From: an uncultured Collinsella sp.
GTDB taxonomy: Bacteria > Actinomycetota > Coriobacteriia > Coriobacteriales > Coriobacteriaceae
DNA length: 30,368 nucleotides
Reading direction: 5' to 3'
NCBI GenBank assembly: GCA_958431945.1
Contig: CAUASQ010000004.1
Span: 1 to 30,368 of the forward strand
The position numbers were made by a program, and so were the translations under genes. This document shows, piece by piece, positions 1 to 6,161 of this stretch. How positions within the stretch are numbered: position 1 is the stretch's first letter; the number at the start of each line of letters is the position of its first letter. The notes beneath the pieces were generated by a model. It searched no databases and was not told the DNA's origin. It worked only from the letters and a program-made list of their open reading frames with translations.

Positions 1-115
1 CGGTGTTGACCATGTTCGCCAGCATCGTGGGAACCAACAGCGTACCGACGTTATCCACCAGCAGCACCAGCAGCGTCACTGCGACAAGCCCTCGATATGG
101 CTTCATAAACCTCAT
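1..115 (-). CDS. ABC exporter (fused TM/ATPase type), N-terminal fragment
   Basis: Only the first 38 or so codons are in the window; the gene runs off the left edge. The reading begins MRFMKPYRGLVAVTLLVLL and continues through a hydrophobic segment ending near PTMLANMVNT. That is the usual opening of an exporter-type ABC permease (MdlB/LmrA-like): a short basic lead, KPYRG, then the first membrane helix. The ATG (115-113) shares one base with the TAA stop of the upstream MarR gene (TAATG), so the two are almost certainly translationally coupled. A MarR regulator co-transcribed with an ABC exporter fits drug or toxic-compound efflux. The substrate cannot be told, and the ATPase domain is not visible here. 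Confidence 0.72.
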   Translation of the reverse strand, partial: MRFMKPYRGLVAVTLLVLLVDNVGTLLVPTMLANMVNT

Positions 116-615
116 TAGCAGTCGCACGACTCCCCCTCACCTTGATTCTCGGCTTGGCTCTCGGCAGCGATATGCTGCTTAAAGGCACCGCACTCATCGC
201 CGAGCGCATGGGAAAATTTTCCGATCAAGCGCATAATCTCGCGCTGCTCACACGGCTCAAGCGCGCCAAAGGCTCGCTGCTCGGCCTTGAGTGCCGGCAG
301 CGCATAACGCTCGGCAAATCGCCTGCCCTCTTCGGTCAGGCTCACAACCTTGTTCTTACGACTGCCTTCGGCAAACTCCAACGTTGCGAAACCCCGCGCC
401 GTCAAGGTTTTAATTGCCGAGTTGATGGTCTGCTTGCTGTAGAACCATTCGCTTGTCAGACGGCTTACGGCAATACTGCCGCCCGCCGTGCTGGTGTCGA
501 CGAGCATCCAATAGGCGCAGTCCGAAAGGCCGCAGGCGCGCGAGAACTCCGAATAGATATGGTCGAGTCCATTGATCAACCGGTCGAAGTCGACCAGCGC
601 AACCGCACTATTCAT
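115..615 (-). CDS. MarR-family transcriptional regulator
   Basis: 166 aa, the usual length for MarR proteins. Residues about 30-100 form the winged helix: CAYWMLVDTS, then SRLTSEWFYSKQTINSAI as recognition helix, then TARGFATLEF and SRKNKVVSLTEEGRRF as the wing and its exit. The C-terminal helices (about 105-140) would form the dimer interface; the last 20 residues are Glu/Gln-rich and end in CDC. It should act as a dimeric repressor that responds to a small ligand. Its stop overlaps the start of an ABC exporter, so it probably represses its own gene and that exporter. A 14-bp direct repeat in its promoter (634-647 and 669-682) is a good operator candidate. The ATG follows a GGTGGG-like ribosome site. 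Confidence 0.85.
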   Translation of the reverse strand: MNSAVALVDFDRLINGLDHIYSEFSRACGLSDCAYWMLVDTSTAGGSIAVSRLTSEWFYSKQTINSAIKTLTARGFATLEFAEGSRKNKVVSLTEEGRRFAERYALPALKAEQRAFGALEPCEQREIMRLIGKFSHALGDECGAFKQHIAAESQAENQGEGESCDC

Positions 616-633
616 CTATCCCACCATTCGATT

Positions 634-691
634 GTCCGATTTTTGACCAATTATGTGTCTCTAGATTAGTCCGAGTTTTGACTATCGTCAA
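634..691 (-). promoter_or_regulatory. MarR gene promoter with a 35-bp-spaced direct repeat
   Basis: Read on the minus strand, TTGACG (691-686) and TAATCT (668-663) are 17 bp apart and could be the -35 and -10; the -10 is weak. The motif GTCCGAKTTTTGAC occurs at 634-647 and again at 669-682, 13 of 14 bases identical and 35 bp apart start to start. One copy fills the promoter spacer and the other lies just past the expected transcription start. A perfect palindrome TTGACTATCGTCAA covers 678-691. This is a typical setting for autorepression by the adjacent MarR protein. The repeats are seen directly; the binding role is inferred. Confidence 0.5.
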
Positions 692-734
692 CAGGCTCTC
701 CGCGAATGCGTGCATTTTTATGGCCTATCGGCAG

Positions 735-770
735 AAAAAGACCGCCGGCGCGGGGGCGGCGCCAGCGGTC
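735..770 (-). terminator. Rho-independent terminator of the 96-aa gene
   Basis: A GC-rich hairpin (GACCGCCGGCGC paired with GCGCCAGCGGTC, one unpaired base) is followed on the minus strand by five U residues (739-735). It lies 27 bp after the stop of the small unknown gene and before the MarR promoter. Confidence 0.75.
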
Positions 771-796
771 ACGTGAAAATCGGGTTTTATTGCCTG

Positions 797-1087
797 TTAA
801 GCGGCGACGGCCTCATAGACCGTAGCGCCCGAGAAGCTGTCATGCAGGCTCTTGCCGGCAATCCACGGCAGCTCGACGACCTCGCAGACCGTGTTGACCA
901 GCTCGGAGCAGTCAGTAAAGTGGCCCTTGTCGTTGAGGGCCTCGCAATCCTGAACACGCCAATAGCCATCGGTGTGCGTGATGTAGTACTCGTGATCGTT
1001 GATCGACACGAAAGCGCGCGTCTTGGAACGCAGCAGCTTCAGAAATCCTTCGAAGTCGGTCTCGACGACATCTCCAGCCTGGAACAT
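797..1087 (-). CDS. Small conserved-looking protein of unknown function (96 aa)
   Basis: I do not recognise this protein. It is 96 aa, acidic, with no signal peptide or membrane segment: MFQAGDVVETDFEGFLKLL, an aromatic stretch around residues 30-45 (INDHEYYITHTDGYWRV), then ENDKGHF-type and cysteine-containing segments. The opening resembles a small beta-barrel or domain that begins with a GDVVE strand, but this is only an impression. Support for a real gene is good: a strong AGGAGGT site (1100-1094) six bases before the ATG, a clear terminator after the stop, and a plausible soluble composition. It stands alone between the MarR gene and the nitroreductase, so the neighbourhood gives no clue to function. 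Confidence 0.7.
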   Translation of the reverse strand: MFQAGDVVETDFEGFLKLLRSKTRAFVSINDHEYYITHTDGYWRVQDCEALNDKGHFTDCSELVNTVCEVVELPWIAGKSLHDSFSGATVYEAVAA

Positions 1088-1381
1088 GATGTTACCTCCT
1101 GGCCCGGCGCCACCATGGCGCGTTGATAAACGTTGGTGCTCCTTTAGTAAAACCTTTATCAGAGGTTATGCGTTCGTCATTTAGGCAAGTGGTAAAAAAC
1201 CGCAGGGTAGACGGGATAAAACGTTTAACCATCCCATTTGTTTGTCACATTCTGAAGGTACTTTTATGCAAACCCACTTTCCCAATTGGAATCCATCCTT
1301 TTGGCCGGGCAATTGACCGTCTATCGTTTGAGCCCGACGGGTATGAACGTGGCATCTGCAACGCCACCGCAAGGAGACACC

Positions 1382-1903
1382 ATGGAGACCATCGAAGCGC
1401 TCATTCACCGCCGCAGCTGCCGCAACTACAGCGATCGTCCCGTCGAGGCCGAAAAGCTTGCGCGTATTATCGAAGCCGGCCAATATGCACCGAGCGGCAT
1501 GGGCCGCCAACCGGTGACGTTTGTCGCCGTCACCGACCCCGCGACCGTCGAGCGTCTCTCACAGCTCAACGCCCAGGTCATGGGCAGCAACAGCGACCCC
1601 TTCTATGGCGCCAAGACCGTTGTGGTGGTGCTGGTTGACCGCAGCGTGCCCACACATCTGGAAGACGGCTCGCTCGCCATGGGCAACCTGCTCAACGCCG
1701 CCTATGCACTGGGTGTCGATTCGTGCTGGATTCACCGCGCGCATGAGGTCTTTGACTCGCCCGAGGGCCTGGAGCTGCTGGCCAGCTGGGGCCTGCCCGC
1801 CGACGGCAGCCTGCGCGGTGTCGGTAACTGCATTCTTGGCTACGCCGAGGACACGCTACCCGAGGCAAAGCCGCGCCGCGACAACGTGGTGTACGTAAAG
1901 TAA
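1382..1903 (+). CDS. Nitroreductase-family FMN oxidoreductase
   Basis: 173 aa from the ATG at 1382, which has AAGGAG at 1371-1376; the longer upstream reading (from 1286) lacks a ribosome site and looks non-coding. The start METIEALIHRRSCRNYSDRPV is the classic nitroreductase opening, with the R-x-S-x-R-x-(Y/F) FMN-phosphate contact. APSGMGRQPVTFVAV (about residues 37-51) is the second flavin-binding segment, and GCILGYAED near the end matches the usual C-terminal G-x-P/LGY motif. Members reduce nitro compounds, quinones or other acceptors with NAD(P)H and usually act as homodimers. The short length is typical of the compact anaerobe subfamily. The substrate is unknown. It looks monocistronic, ending in a hairpin at 1910-1931. 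Confidence 0.88.
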   Translation: METIEALIHRRSCRNYSDRPVEAEKLARIIEAGQYAPSGMGRQPVTFVAVTDPATVERLSQLNAQVMGSNSDPFYGAKTVVVVLVDRSVPTHLEDGSLAMGNLLNAAYALGVDSCWIHRAHEVFDSPEGLELLASWGLPADGSLRGVGNCILGYAEDTLPEAKPRRDNVVYVK

Positions 1904-1909
1904 TTAGTT

Positions 1910-1931
1910 CCGCCGTTCTACCGAACGGCGG
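1910..1931. terminator. Hairpin between convergent genes
   Basis: Perfect 9-bp stem CCGCCGTTC / GAACGGCGG with a TACC loop, six bases after the nitroreductase stop and about 45 bp from the stop of the convergent TM-protein gene. There is no clear T-run on either side, so termination is probable but not certain. Confidence 0.5.
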
Positions 1932-1976
1932 ACCCGCTGAAAGGCCCCGTCCCAAATTTGCTGCCCCACTCGCAAC

Positions 1977-2552
1977 TTATCCCGCCGATGGAGTTGTTGC
2001 CGTTTCATTTGCCTGGGCCGTTTCGGCGTCGTCGCCTTGCTTGTCTTCGTCCTTTTGCGCATCGGCGATGGTGGAGGCCGCCGCAACGATACCACGCTGG
2101 GGCGCGACGCCCGTCTGGGTCTGAGCGCCCTCGACAACTTCTGTACCTGCATGCGCGAGCTCGGGCGATTTAAACACTGCGTCCAAGCTGGCGCCACCGC
2201 CGGCATAGCCAAGCGCAGCGAGTGCGATGACGATCACTGCAACGGCGGCCACGATCGGCACGTAGCGATGCCAGCCGGCGGGATTGAGCCCGCTGCGGCG
2301 AGCCGCCCCGCGGCTGATGTAGCCGAGCGTTCCGTCGTGCTTGAGCTTTGAGCCCACCACGCGTTTGCGGCCCCACAGCGAGGACTCTGCCTGCATTGCC
2401 AAGCGGGCGCTTGCCGAAGGATAGCCGTATTTAGTGCGCTTGAACGAGCCATCAAACCCCGAGGCGTGTTTGCCCCACGTCACCGATGTCGTGCGTCGGT
2501 TGACCGGCGCGGCACTCCGCCTTCTGCGGCTCGGTTTTGAAGTCTCAGCCAT
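1977..2552 (-). CDS. Single-pass membrane protein of unknown function
   Basis: 191 aa from the ATG at 2552 (GAGGG lies upstream); an 18-residue longer reading is possible but less likely. The first 110 or so residues are strongly basic (SKPSRRRRSAAP, FKRTKYGYPSASARLAMQ, GRKRVVGSKLKHDG) and should be cytoplasmic. A single helix follows at about residues 98-118 (YVPIVAAVAVIVIALAALGYA). The C-terminal 75 residues are Ala/Thr/Gln/Asp-rich, low complexity and probably extracytoplasmic. I recognise no family. It is the last gene of a minus-strand run and lies 84 bp after the degenerate AAA+ regulator, so the two may be co-transcribed. It could be a cell-envelope or anchoring factor, but this is a guess from topology only. 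Confidence 0.62.
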   Translation of the reverse strand: MAETSKPSRRRRSAAPVNRRTTSVTWGKHASGFDGSFKRTKYGYPSASARLAMQAESSLWGRKRVVGSKLKHDGTLGYISRGAARRSGLNPAGWHRYVPIVAAVAVIVIALAALGYAGGGASLDAVFKSPELAHAGTEVVEGAQTQTGVAPQRGIVAAASTIADAQKDEDKQGDDAETAQANETATTPSAG

Positions 2553-2636
2553 ATGCCCTCGCACGCCGTAACCAAATCGAAACAATAACGCTTTGGACTG
2601 TAGCACACGCGTCGCGCGCGGTCACGGGCGCCTCGC

Positions 2637-3854
2637 TCAACGGTCATCGTCCTTCAGCAAGCGCCACAGAGTTGTACGGCTTATGCCCAGCACCTCCGCC
2701 GCACGGGTTCGGTTGCCGTGGAGATGGTCTACAACCAAATGCGCGATATCTCGCTCGGTATCGGCCAGCGGTCGCAGGATATACAGGTCACTTTCGAGCG
2801 TCGGGGCGCCAAAGGTTGCGGTCTTAATCACGTCCTCTTGGGCGAGTACTTCCTCCGCCACAGCGCGGTCCACCGTGCCCGCCCCCACCAATATATACAG
2901 TCGTTCCGAGACCTCGCGGAGCTGCAGATAATTGCGCGGCCAGCGGTAAGCATCGAGCGTCTTCGTCGCCGCGGCAGACAGCGTGGGCGCTGCCGTCCCA
3001 AATGCATCAGCGAGATATTCCAAATAGCGCGCAACCTTCGTCGACGCGGCTCCCTGCTCGGCGATTGCCGGCGCCACACTCACCGCACAGGCGAAACGCT
3101 CGGTCACAAAGGCGGCTTGATCACTTTCGCCGCCGCCCGGCATGTCATTCGCTGTCAGCACCACATGGCAGCGCGTCGCCAACGCGGTGTCGGCCATCGT
3201 GGAAACGAGCTCGCGGAGGCGCTGAGGGCCAACCGCATTCCAGCCCTCAATGCAAAGGGTCAGCCCCGTTTGGAACAACGGCGATTCGGCGCTTTTGAGC
3301 ACGTGGCGCCAACCGCGATCGGTGAGTTCATCGAGCGCGACGGAAACAAAGGGCTGATCGGCAAAAGGACCGTCCAGATAGAGGCGCTTGGCGATCTCGA
3401 CCTGACCCGCTCCCAGCTCGCCCTCGAGCATAAGGGGCACACCGCGCGCGTAACTCTCTGCAACCGGCGCAGCCACCGCAGCGGCACCCTCAACGATGCC
3501 GTACGCGCTCGATTCGTAGCGGGCCTCAACTTCGTCGGCGTTGAGCCACTCGATGCCCGCATGCGCCGCGGCGCCGCGCACCTCGCGGACCACGACGACC
3601 CAAAGGCCCCCGCCCTCTTTGTCGGTGGGGCGAACGGTCAGGCTCAGGCGCGTACCCGCACGCCCCATAACCAGACGCGCGCCGTCTCCTATACGGTCGA
3701 GGCGCTCAGCGACAAAAGCCGCCACATCCCGCTCAAGCGCCGCGTCATTCATGGTCGAGATCGCGACGCCCCCACGCGCATCGATTGCCAATGCCGAGGC
3801 CCCGGCAGCAGCCAGGGCCTCGGTCAAGATGTTCAGCTTGGCATCGCTATCCAT
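2637..3854 (-). CDS. Degenerate sigma-54-activator-like AAA+ protein with Fis-type HTH
   Basis: 405 aa from the ATG at 3854. The central region follows the architecture of sigma-54 enhancer-binding proteins, but the key motifs are worn: the Walker A position reads GELGAGQV (about 145-152; canonical GESGTGKE), so the catalytic Lys is missing; the Walker B position reads LTLCIEGW (198-205) instead of GTLFLDE; there is no GAFTGA loop. The family signature after the AAA+ core remains (WPRNYLQLREVSERLYIL, 305-322; canonical WPGNVREL). Residues 366-402 form a Fis-type helix-turn-helix (DIAHLVVDHLHGNRTRAAEVLGI then SRTTLWRLL). It should bind DNA but is unlikely to hydrolyse ATP or drive sigma-54 polymerase. 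It lies downstream of yeiH in the same direction. TyrR is a precedent for such proteins acting on sigma-70 promoters. Confidence 0.8.
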   Translation of the reverse strand: MDSDAKLNILTEALAAAGASALAIDARGGVAISTMNDAALERDVAAFVAERLDRIGDGARLVMGRAGTRLSLTVRPTDKEGGGLWVVVVREVRGAAAHAGIEWLNADEVEARYESSAYGIVEGAAAVAAPVAESYARGVPLMLEGELGAGQVEIAKRLYLDGPFADQPFVSVALDELTDRGWRHVLKSAESPLFQTGLTLCIEGWNAVGPQRLRELVSTMADTALATRCHVVLTANDMPGGGESDQAAFVTERFACAVSVAPAIAEQGAASTKVARYLEYLADAFGTAAPTLSAAATKTLDAYRWPRNYLQLREVSERLYILVGAGTVDRAVAEEVLAQEDVIKTATFGAPTLESDLYILRPLADTERDIAHLVVDHLHGNRTRAAEVLGISRTTLWRLLKDDDR

Positions 3855-3980
3855 GATTTGCCCCCGTCCGCAGCGACGTGCAACCGCCGACGGTCGCACG
3901 ACCAAGTGTTTCAAAATTGAACGATATTGCTCACCAAACACTATAGGGCAGAAAGCGCCGTCCTGCGAGTATAGGTGTTG

Positions 3981-4068
3981 CCCCGCATCGCCATCCTGGC
4001 GGGGCGATAAGAGCTCTTCGGGACTTATAAACCTGCGGACAAGCCATACCCGCAAGAGCTCCTATCGC
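3981..4068 (-). other. Structured intergenic segment downstream of yeiH
   Basis: Two stem-forming inverted repeats sit side by side in the 266 bp between yeiH and the AAA+ gene. The first is CCCCGC (3981-3986) with GCGGGG (3999-4004). The second is long and imperfect: left arm 4004-4022 (GCGATAAGAGCTCTTCGGG) and right arm 4049-4068 (CCCGCAAGAGCTCCTATCGC) around a 26-nt loop, with only small bulges and a mismatch. No U-run follows, so this is not an ordinary terminator. It may be an RNA processing or stabilising element, or a mobile-element scar. Confidence 0.5.
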
Positions 4069-4120
4069 TCCACCGTGAGAATGCGCTCACCAGCACGCAG
4101 CACGCAAATAAGCTACTTCT

Positions 4121-5155
4121 CTACCAGATTCCCAGTACGTGTTGCATTCCCAAACTCATGCACGCAATGCCAATCCAGCAGCAAAAGCCCAGCGCGATGG
4201 GCTTGCCGCCCTTTTTGACCAGCTCGACGATATCGGTATTAAAACCAATAGCCGCCATGGCCATCACAATAAAGAACTTCGACAGCTCCTTGATGGGCGC
4301 CGTAATGGATGCAGGAAGCTGAAGCACCGTAGTGATCACGCTCGCCAGCACAAAAAACAGCACAAACATGGGAAACGCGCGTTTAAGGGAGAACGTGCTT
4401 TTGGCGTCACCGCCGGCCTTGCGCGCCAGATGCATCTGCCAGCATGCGAGGACCAACGTGATGGGAATAATGGCCAGCGTCCTGGTGAGCTTGACCACCG
4501 TGGCGCTCTCGAGCACATTGGCGCCGGGATGCATGCTGTCCCAGGCGCTCGCCGCAGCCGTTACGGACGAGGTGTCGTTGATGGCGGTGCCGGCAAACAG
4601 GCCAAAGCCCTCGTTGGTCAGCCCGAGCATACCGCCGAGCGTTGGAAACACGAGCGCCGCGATAACGTTAAACAGGAAGATGACCGAAATGGCCTGGGCA
4701 ATCTCGCGATCGTCGGCATCGATGACGGGTGCGGTCGCGGCGATAGCAGAACCGCCGCAAATCGACGAACCCACACCCACAAGCGTCGCGATCTTACCCG
4801 GCACGTTCATAACGCGGCAGAGCACAAAGGCGATGACAAGCGAGGTCGAGATTGTCGCCACGATAATCGGTAGTGACTGGGCGCCCTTGGACAGAATCTG
4901 GGAGAGGTTCATGCCAAAGCCAAGCAGGATAACCGCGTACTGCAAGACTTTTTTGGACGTATAGGTGACGCCGGCGACGAGCTGTTCGCGACGATTCTTG
5001 GGAAAGACGAGCGCCAGGACCATGCCAAAGAGGATGGCAAATACCGGACCGCCGACCACCTCAATTTGTTTGCCGAGCAACGTCGCGGGAATGGCGATGA
5101 TCAGGCAGAACAAAACGCCTTTCCAGCGCTCGCGTACGATATTTGCCAGTTGCAT
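4121..5155 (-). CDS. YeiH/UPF0324-family membrane protein (putative sulfate exporter family)
   Basis: 344 aa with about ten hydrophobic helices. Family marks include KQIEVVGGPVFAILFGMVLA near the N-terminus, LLGFGMNLSQI, the glycine/serine-rich GVGSSICGGSAIAATAPVI (about 127-145) and the FAGTAINDTSSVTAA segment (about 186-200), all characteristic of the YeiH family. The family is annotated as putative sulfate exporters; the transported species is not established for most members. The ATG at 5155 has AAGGA upstream. A GntR/FCD regulator starts divergently 193 bp away and is the natural candidate to control it, as YeiH genes commonly sit beside a divergent regulator (LysR in Escherichia coli). 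GntR/FCD proteins usually sense organic acids, so the link to sulfate or sulfonates is open. Confidence 0.88.
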   Translation of the reverse strand: MQLANIVRERWKGVLFCLIIAIPATLLGKQIEVVGGPVFAILFGMVLALVFPKNRREQLVAGVTYTSKKVLQYAVILLGFGMNLSQILSKGAQSLPIIVATISTSLVIAFVLCRVMNVPGKIATLVGVGSSICGGSAIAATAPVIDADDREIAQAISVIFLFNVIAALVFPTLGGMLGLTNEGFGLFAGTAINDTSSVTAAASAWDSMHPGANVLESATVVKLTRTLAIIPITLVLACWQMHLARKAGGDAKSTFSLKRAFPMFVLFFVLASVITTVLQLPASITAPIKELSKFFIVMAMAAIGFNTDIVELVKKGGKPIALGFCCWIGIACMSLGMQHVLGIW

Positions 5156-5348
5156 ATGGGATTCCTTCTTTCTATTTCACGTTTGCGACGGCTTATGATA
5201 CGGCAACATTGAGCGCAGCCTTGCGCAAACACAGACTAAGATGCCGCAATAGTTCTCAGGCAACAGCCGAATTGCCCACCGCGGAGAGCTGATTCGCGGC
5301 ATAATTAACAACTGACATATGAGTTTGATAGAACAGTTGCGAGGCGCT

Positions 5349-6050
5349 ATGGAAGAATCGATGCACGTCGGCGAGCAGGAAACGAGCCTACAGGACCAGT
5401 CCTACCACACCATTCGACGCAAAATCGTCTACCTGGACTACAAGCCGGGCGAAAAGCTGGGCGTCAAGCAACTTTGCGACGACCTGGATATGGGGCGCAC
5501 CCCTGTGCGCGAGGCTTTGGTTCGCTTGGCGCAGGAAGGCCTGGTGCGCACCGTGCCCCAGAGCGGCACCTACGTCTCACCCATCAACCTCACCCTTGCC
5601 GAGAGTGCCTGCTACATCCGCGAGCATCTGGAAAAGCAGGTGATTGTGGAGTGCTGTGCGCGCGCCACGTCGGCCGGCATCGAGCAGCTCGACCGCGCCA
5701 TCGCGCTGCAGGAAAAGGCCATGGCCGAAGAGGATCGCATCGGCTTCTTTTTGAGCGACAACCTCATGCATCACATGATTTTTAGCATCGCATGTCGCAG
5801 CACCGTGTGGTCGTGGCTCGAAGAGACCAATGCCGACCTGGAGCGCTTCCGCTGGCTGCGCGCCGCCACGCAGGTTCTCGACAATCAGGACATCGTGAAC
5901 GAGCACAAGCAGATTCGCCGCGCTATCGCCGGTCGCGACCCCATCGAAGCGAGCTTTTTGGTTAGCAAGCACCTGCATATGATGTTCCGCAACCAGACCG
6001 AGGTTCTGGACCAGTTCCCCGAGTACTTCGAGACCAGCAAGCTCCGCTAA
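5349..6050 (+). CDS. GntR-family transcriptional regulator (FCD subfamily)
   Basis: 233 aa from the ATG at 5349, preceded by GAGG with a 4-base gap. An in-frame ATG at 5319 would add ten residues, but that stretch uses codons rare here (ATA, TTG, CGA), has no ribosome site and lies only a few bases after a likely -10 (CATAAT, 5300-5305). The N-terminal winged helix covers about residues 18-80: YHTIRRKIVYLDYKPGEKL, then the recognition helix MGRTPVREALVRLAQEGLV, then the wing PQSGTYVSPI. The C-terminal helical FCD domain keeps the metal/ligand histidines (DNLMHHMIF, NEHKQIRRAI, SKHLHMMF). It should be a dimeric ligand-responsive regulator of the divergent yeiH gene and of itself. Confidence 0.87.
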   Translation: MEESMHVGEQETSLQDQSYHTIRRKIVYLDYKPGEKLGVKQLCDDLDMGRTPVREALVRLAQEGLVRTVPQSGTYVSPINLTLAESACYIREHLEKQVIVECCARATSAGIEQLDRAIALQEKAMAEEDRIGFFLSDNLMHHMIFSIACRSTVWSWLEETNADLERFRWLRAATQVLDNQDIVNEHKQIRRAIAGRDPIEASFLVSKHLHMMFRNQTEVLDQFPEYFETSKLR

Positions 6051-6098
6051 CCTGCCAAAAAGGGACAGGTTCATTTTGGCAGATTTTATCTGGGCAAA
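6051..6098 (+). repeat. 48-bp dispersed repeat, copy 1
   Basis: First of four copies of one sequence in this window. It opens CCTGCCAAAA, continues AGGGACAGGTT, then TTTTGGCAG and TTTTATCTGGG, ending in SAAA. The outer CCTGCCAAAA / TTTTGGCAGG arms are inverted repeats (one mismatch here). It starts on the base directly after the GntR stop codon and is followed seven bases later by the terminator stem. Confidence 0.85.
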
Positions 6099-6104
6099 TG
6101 CAAC

Positions 6105-6138
6105 AAGGCCCGGCTCCGCTGCAACGGAGCCGGGCCTT
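6105..6138. terminator. Bidirectional terminator between GntR gene and glmS
   Basis: Perfect 14-bp stem AAGGCCCGGCTCCG / CGGAGCCGGGCCTT with a six-base loop, between the convergent GntR and glmS genes. The T-run is short on both sides (AGTTGTTAG on plus, GTTGC on minus), but the stem is very stable. Confidence 0.78.
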
Positions 6139-6161
6139 AGTTGTTAGAACGACGGAACCAA

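Noticed and set aside
1313..1347. TTGACC and TATGAA as a promoter for the nitroreductase gene
   Set aside because: The spacing is 23 bp, too long for a standard promoter, so no promoter was called.
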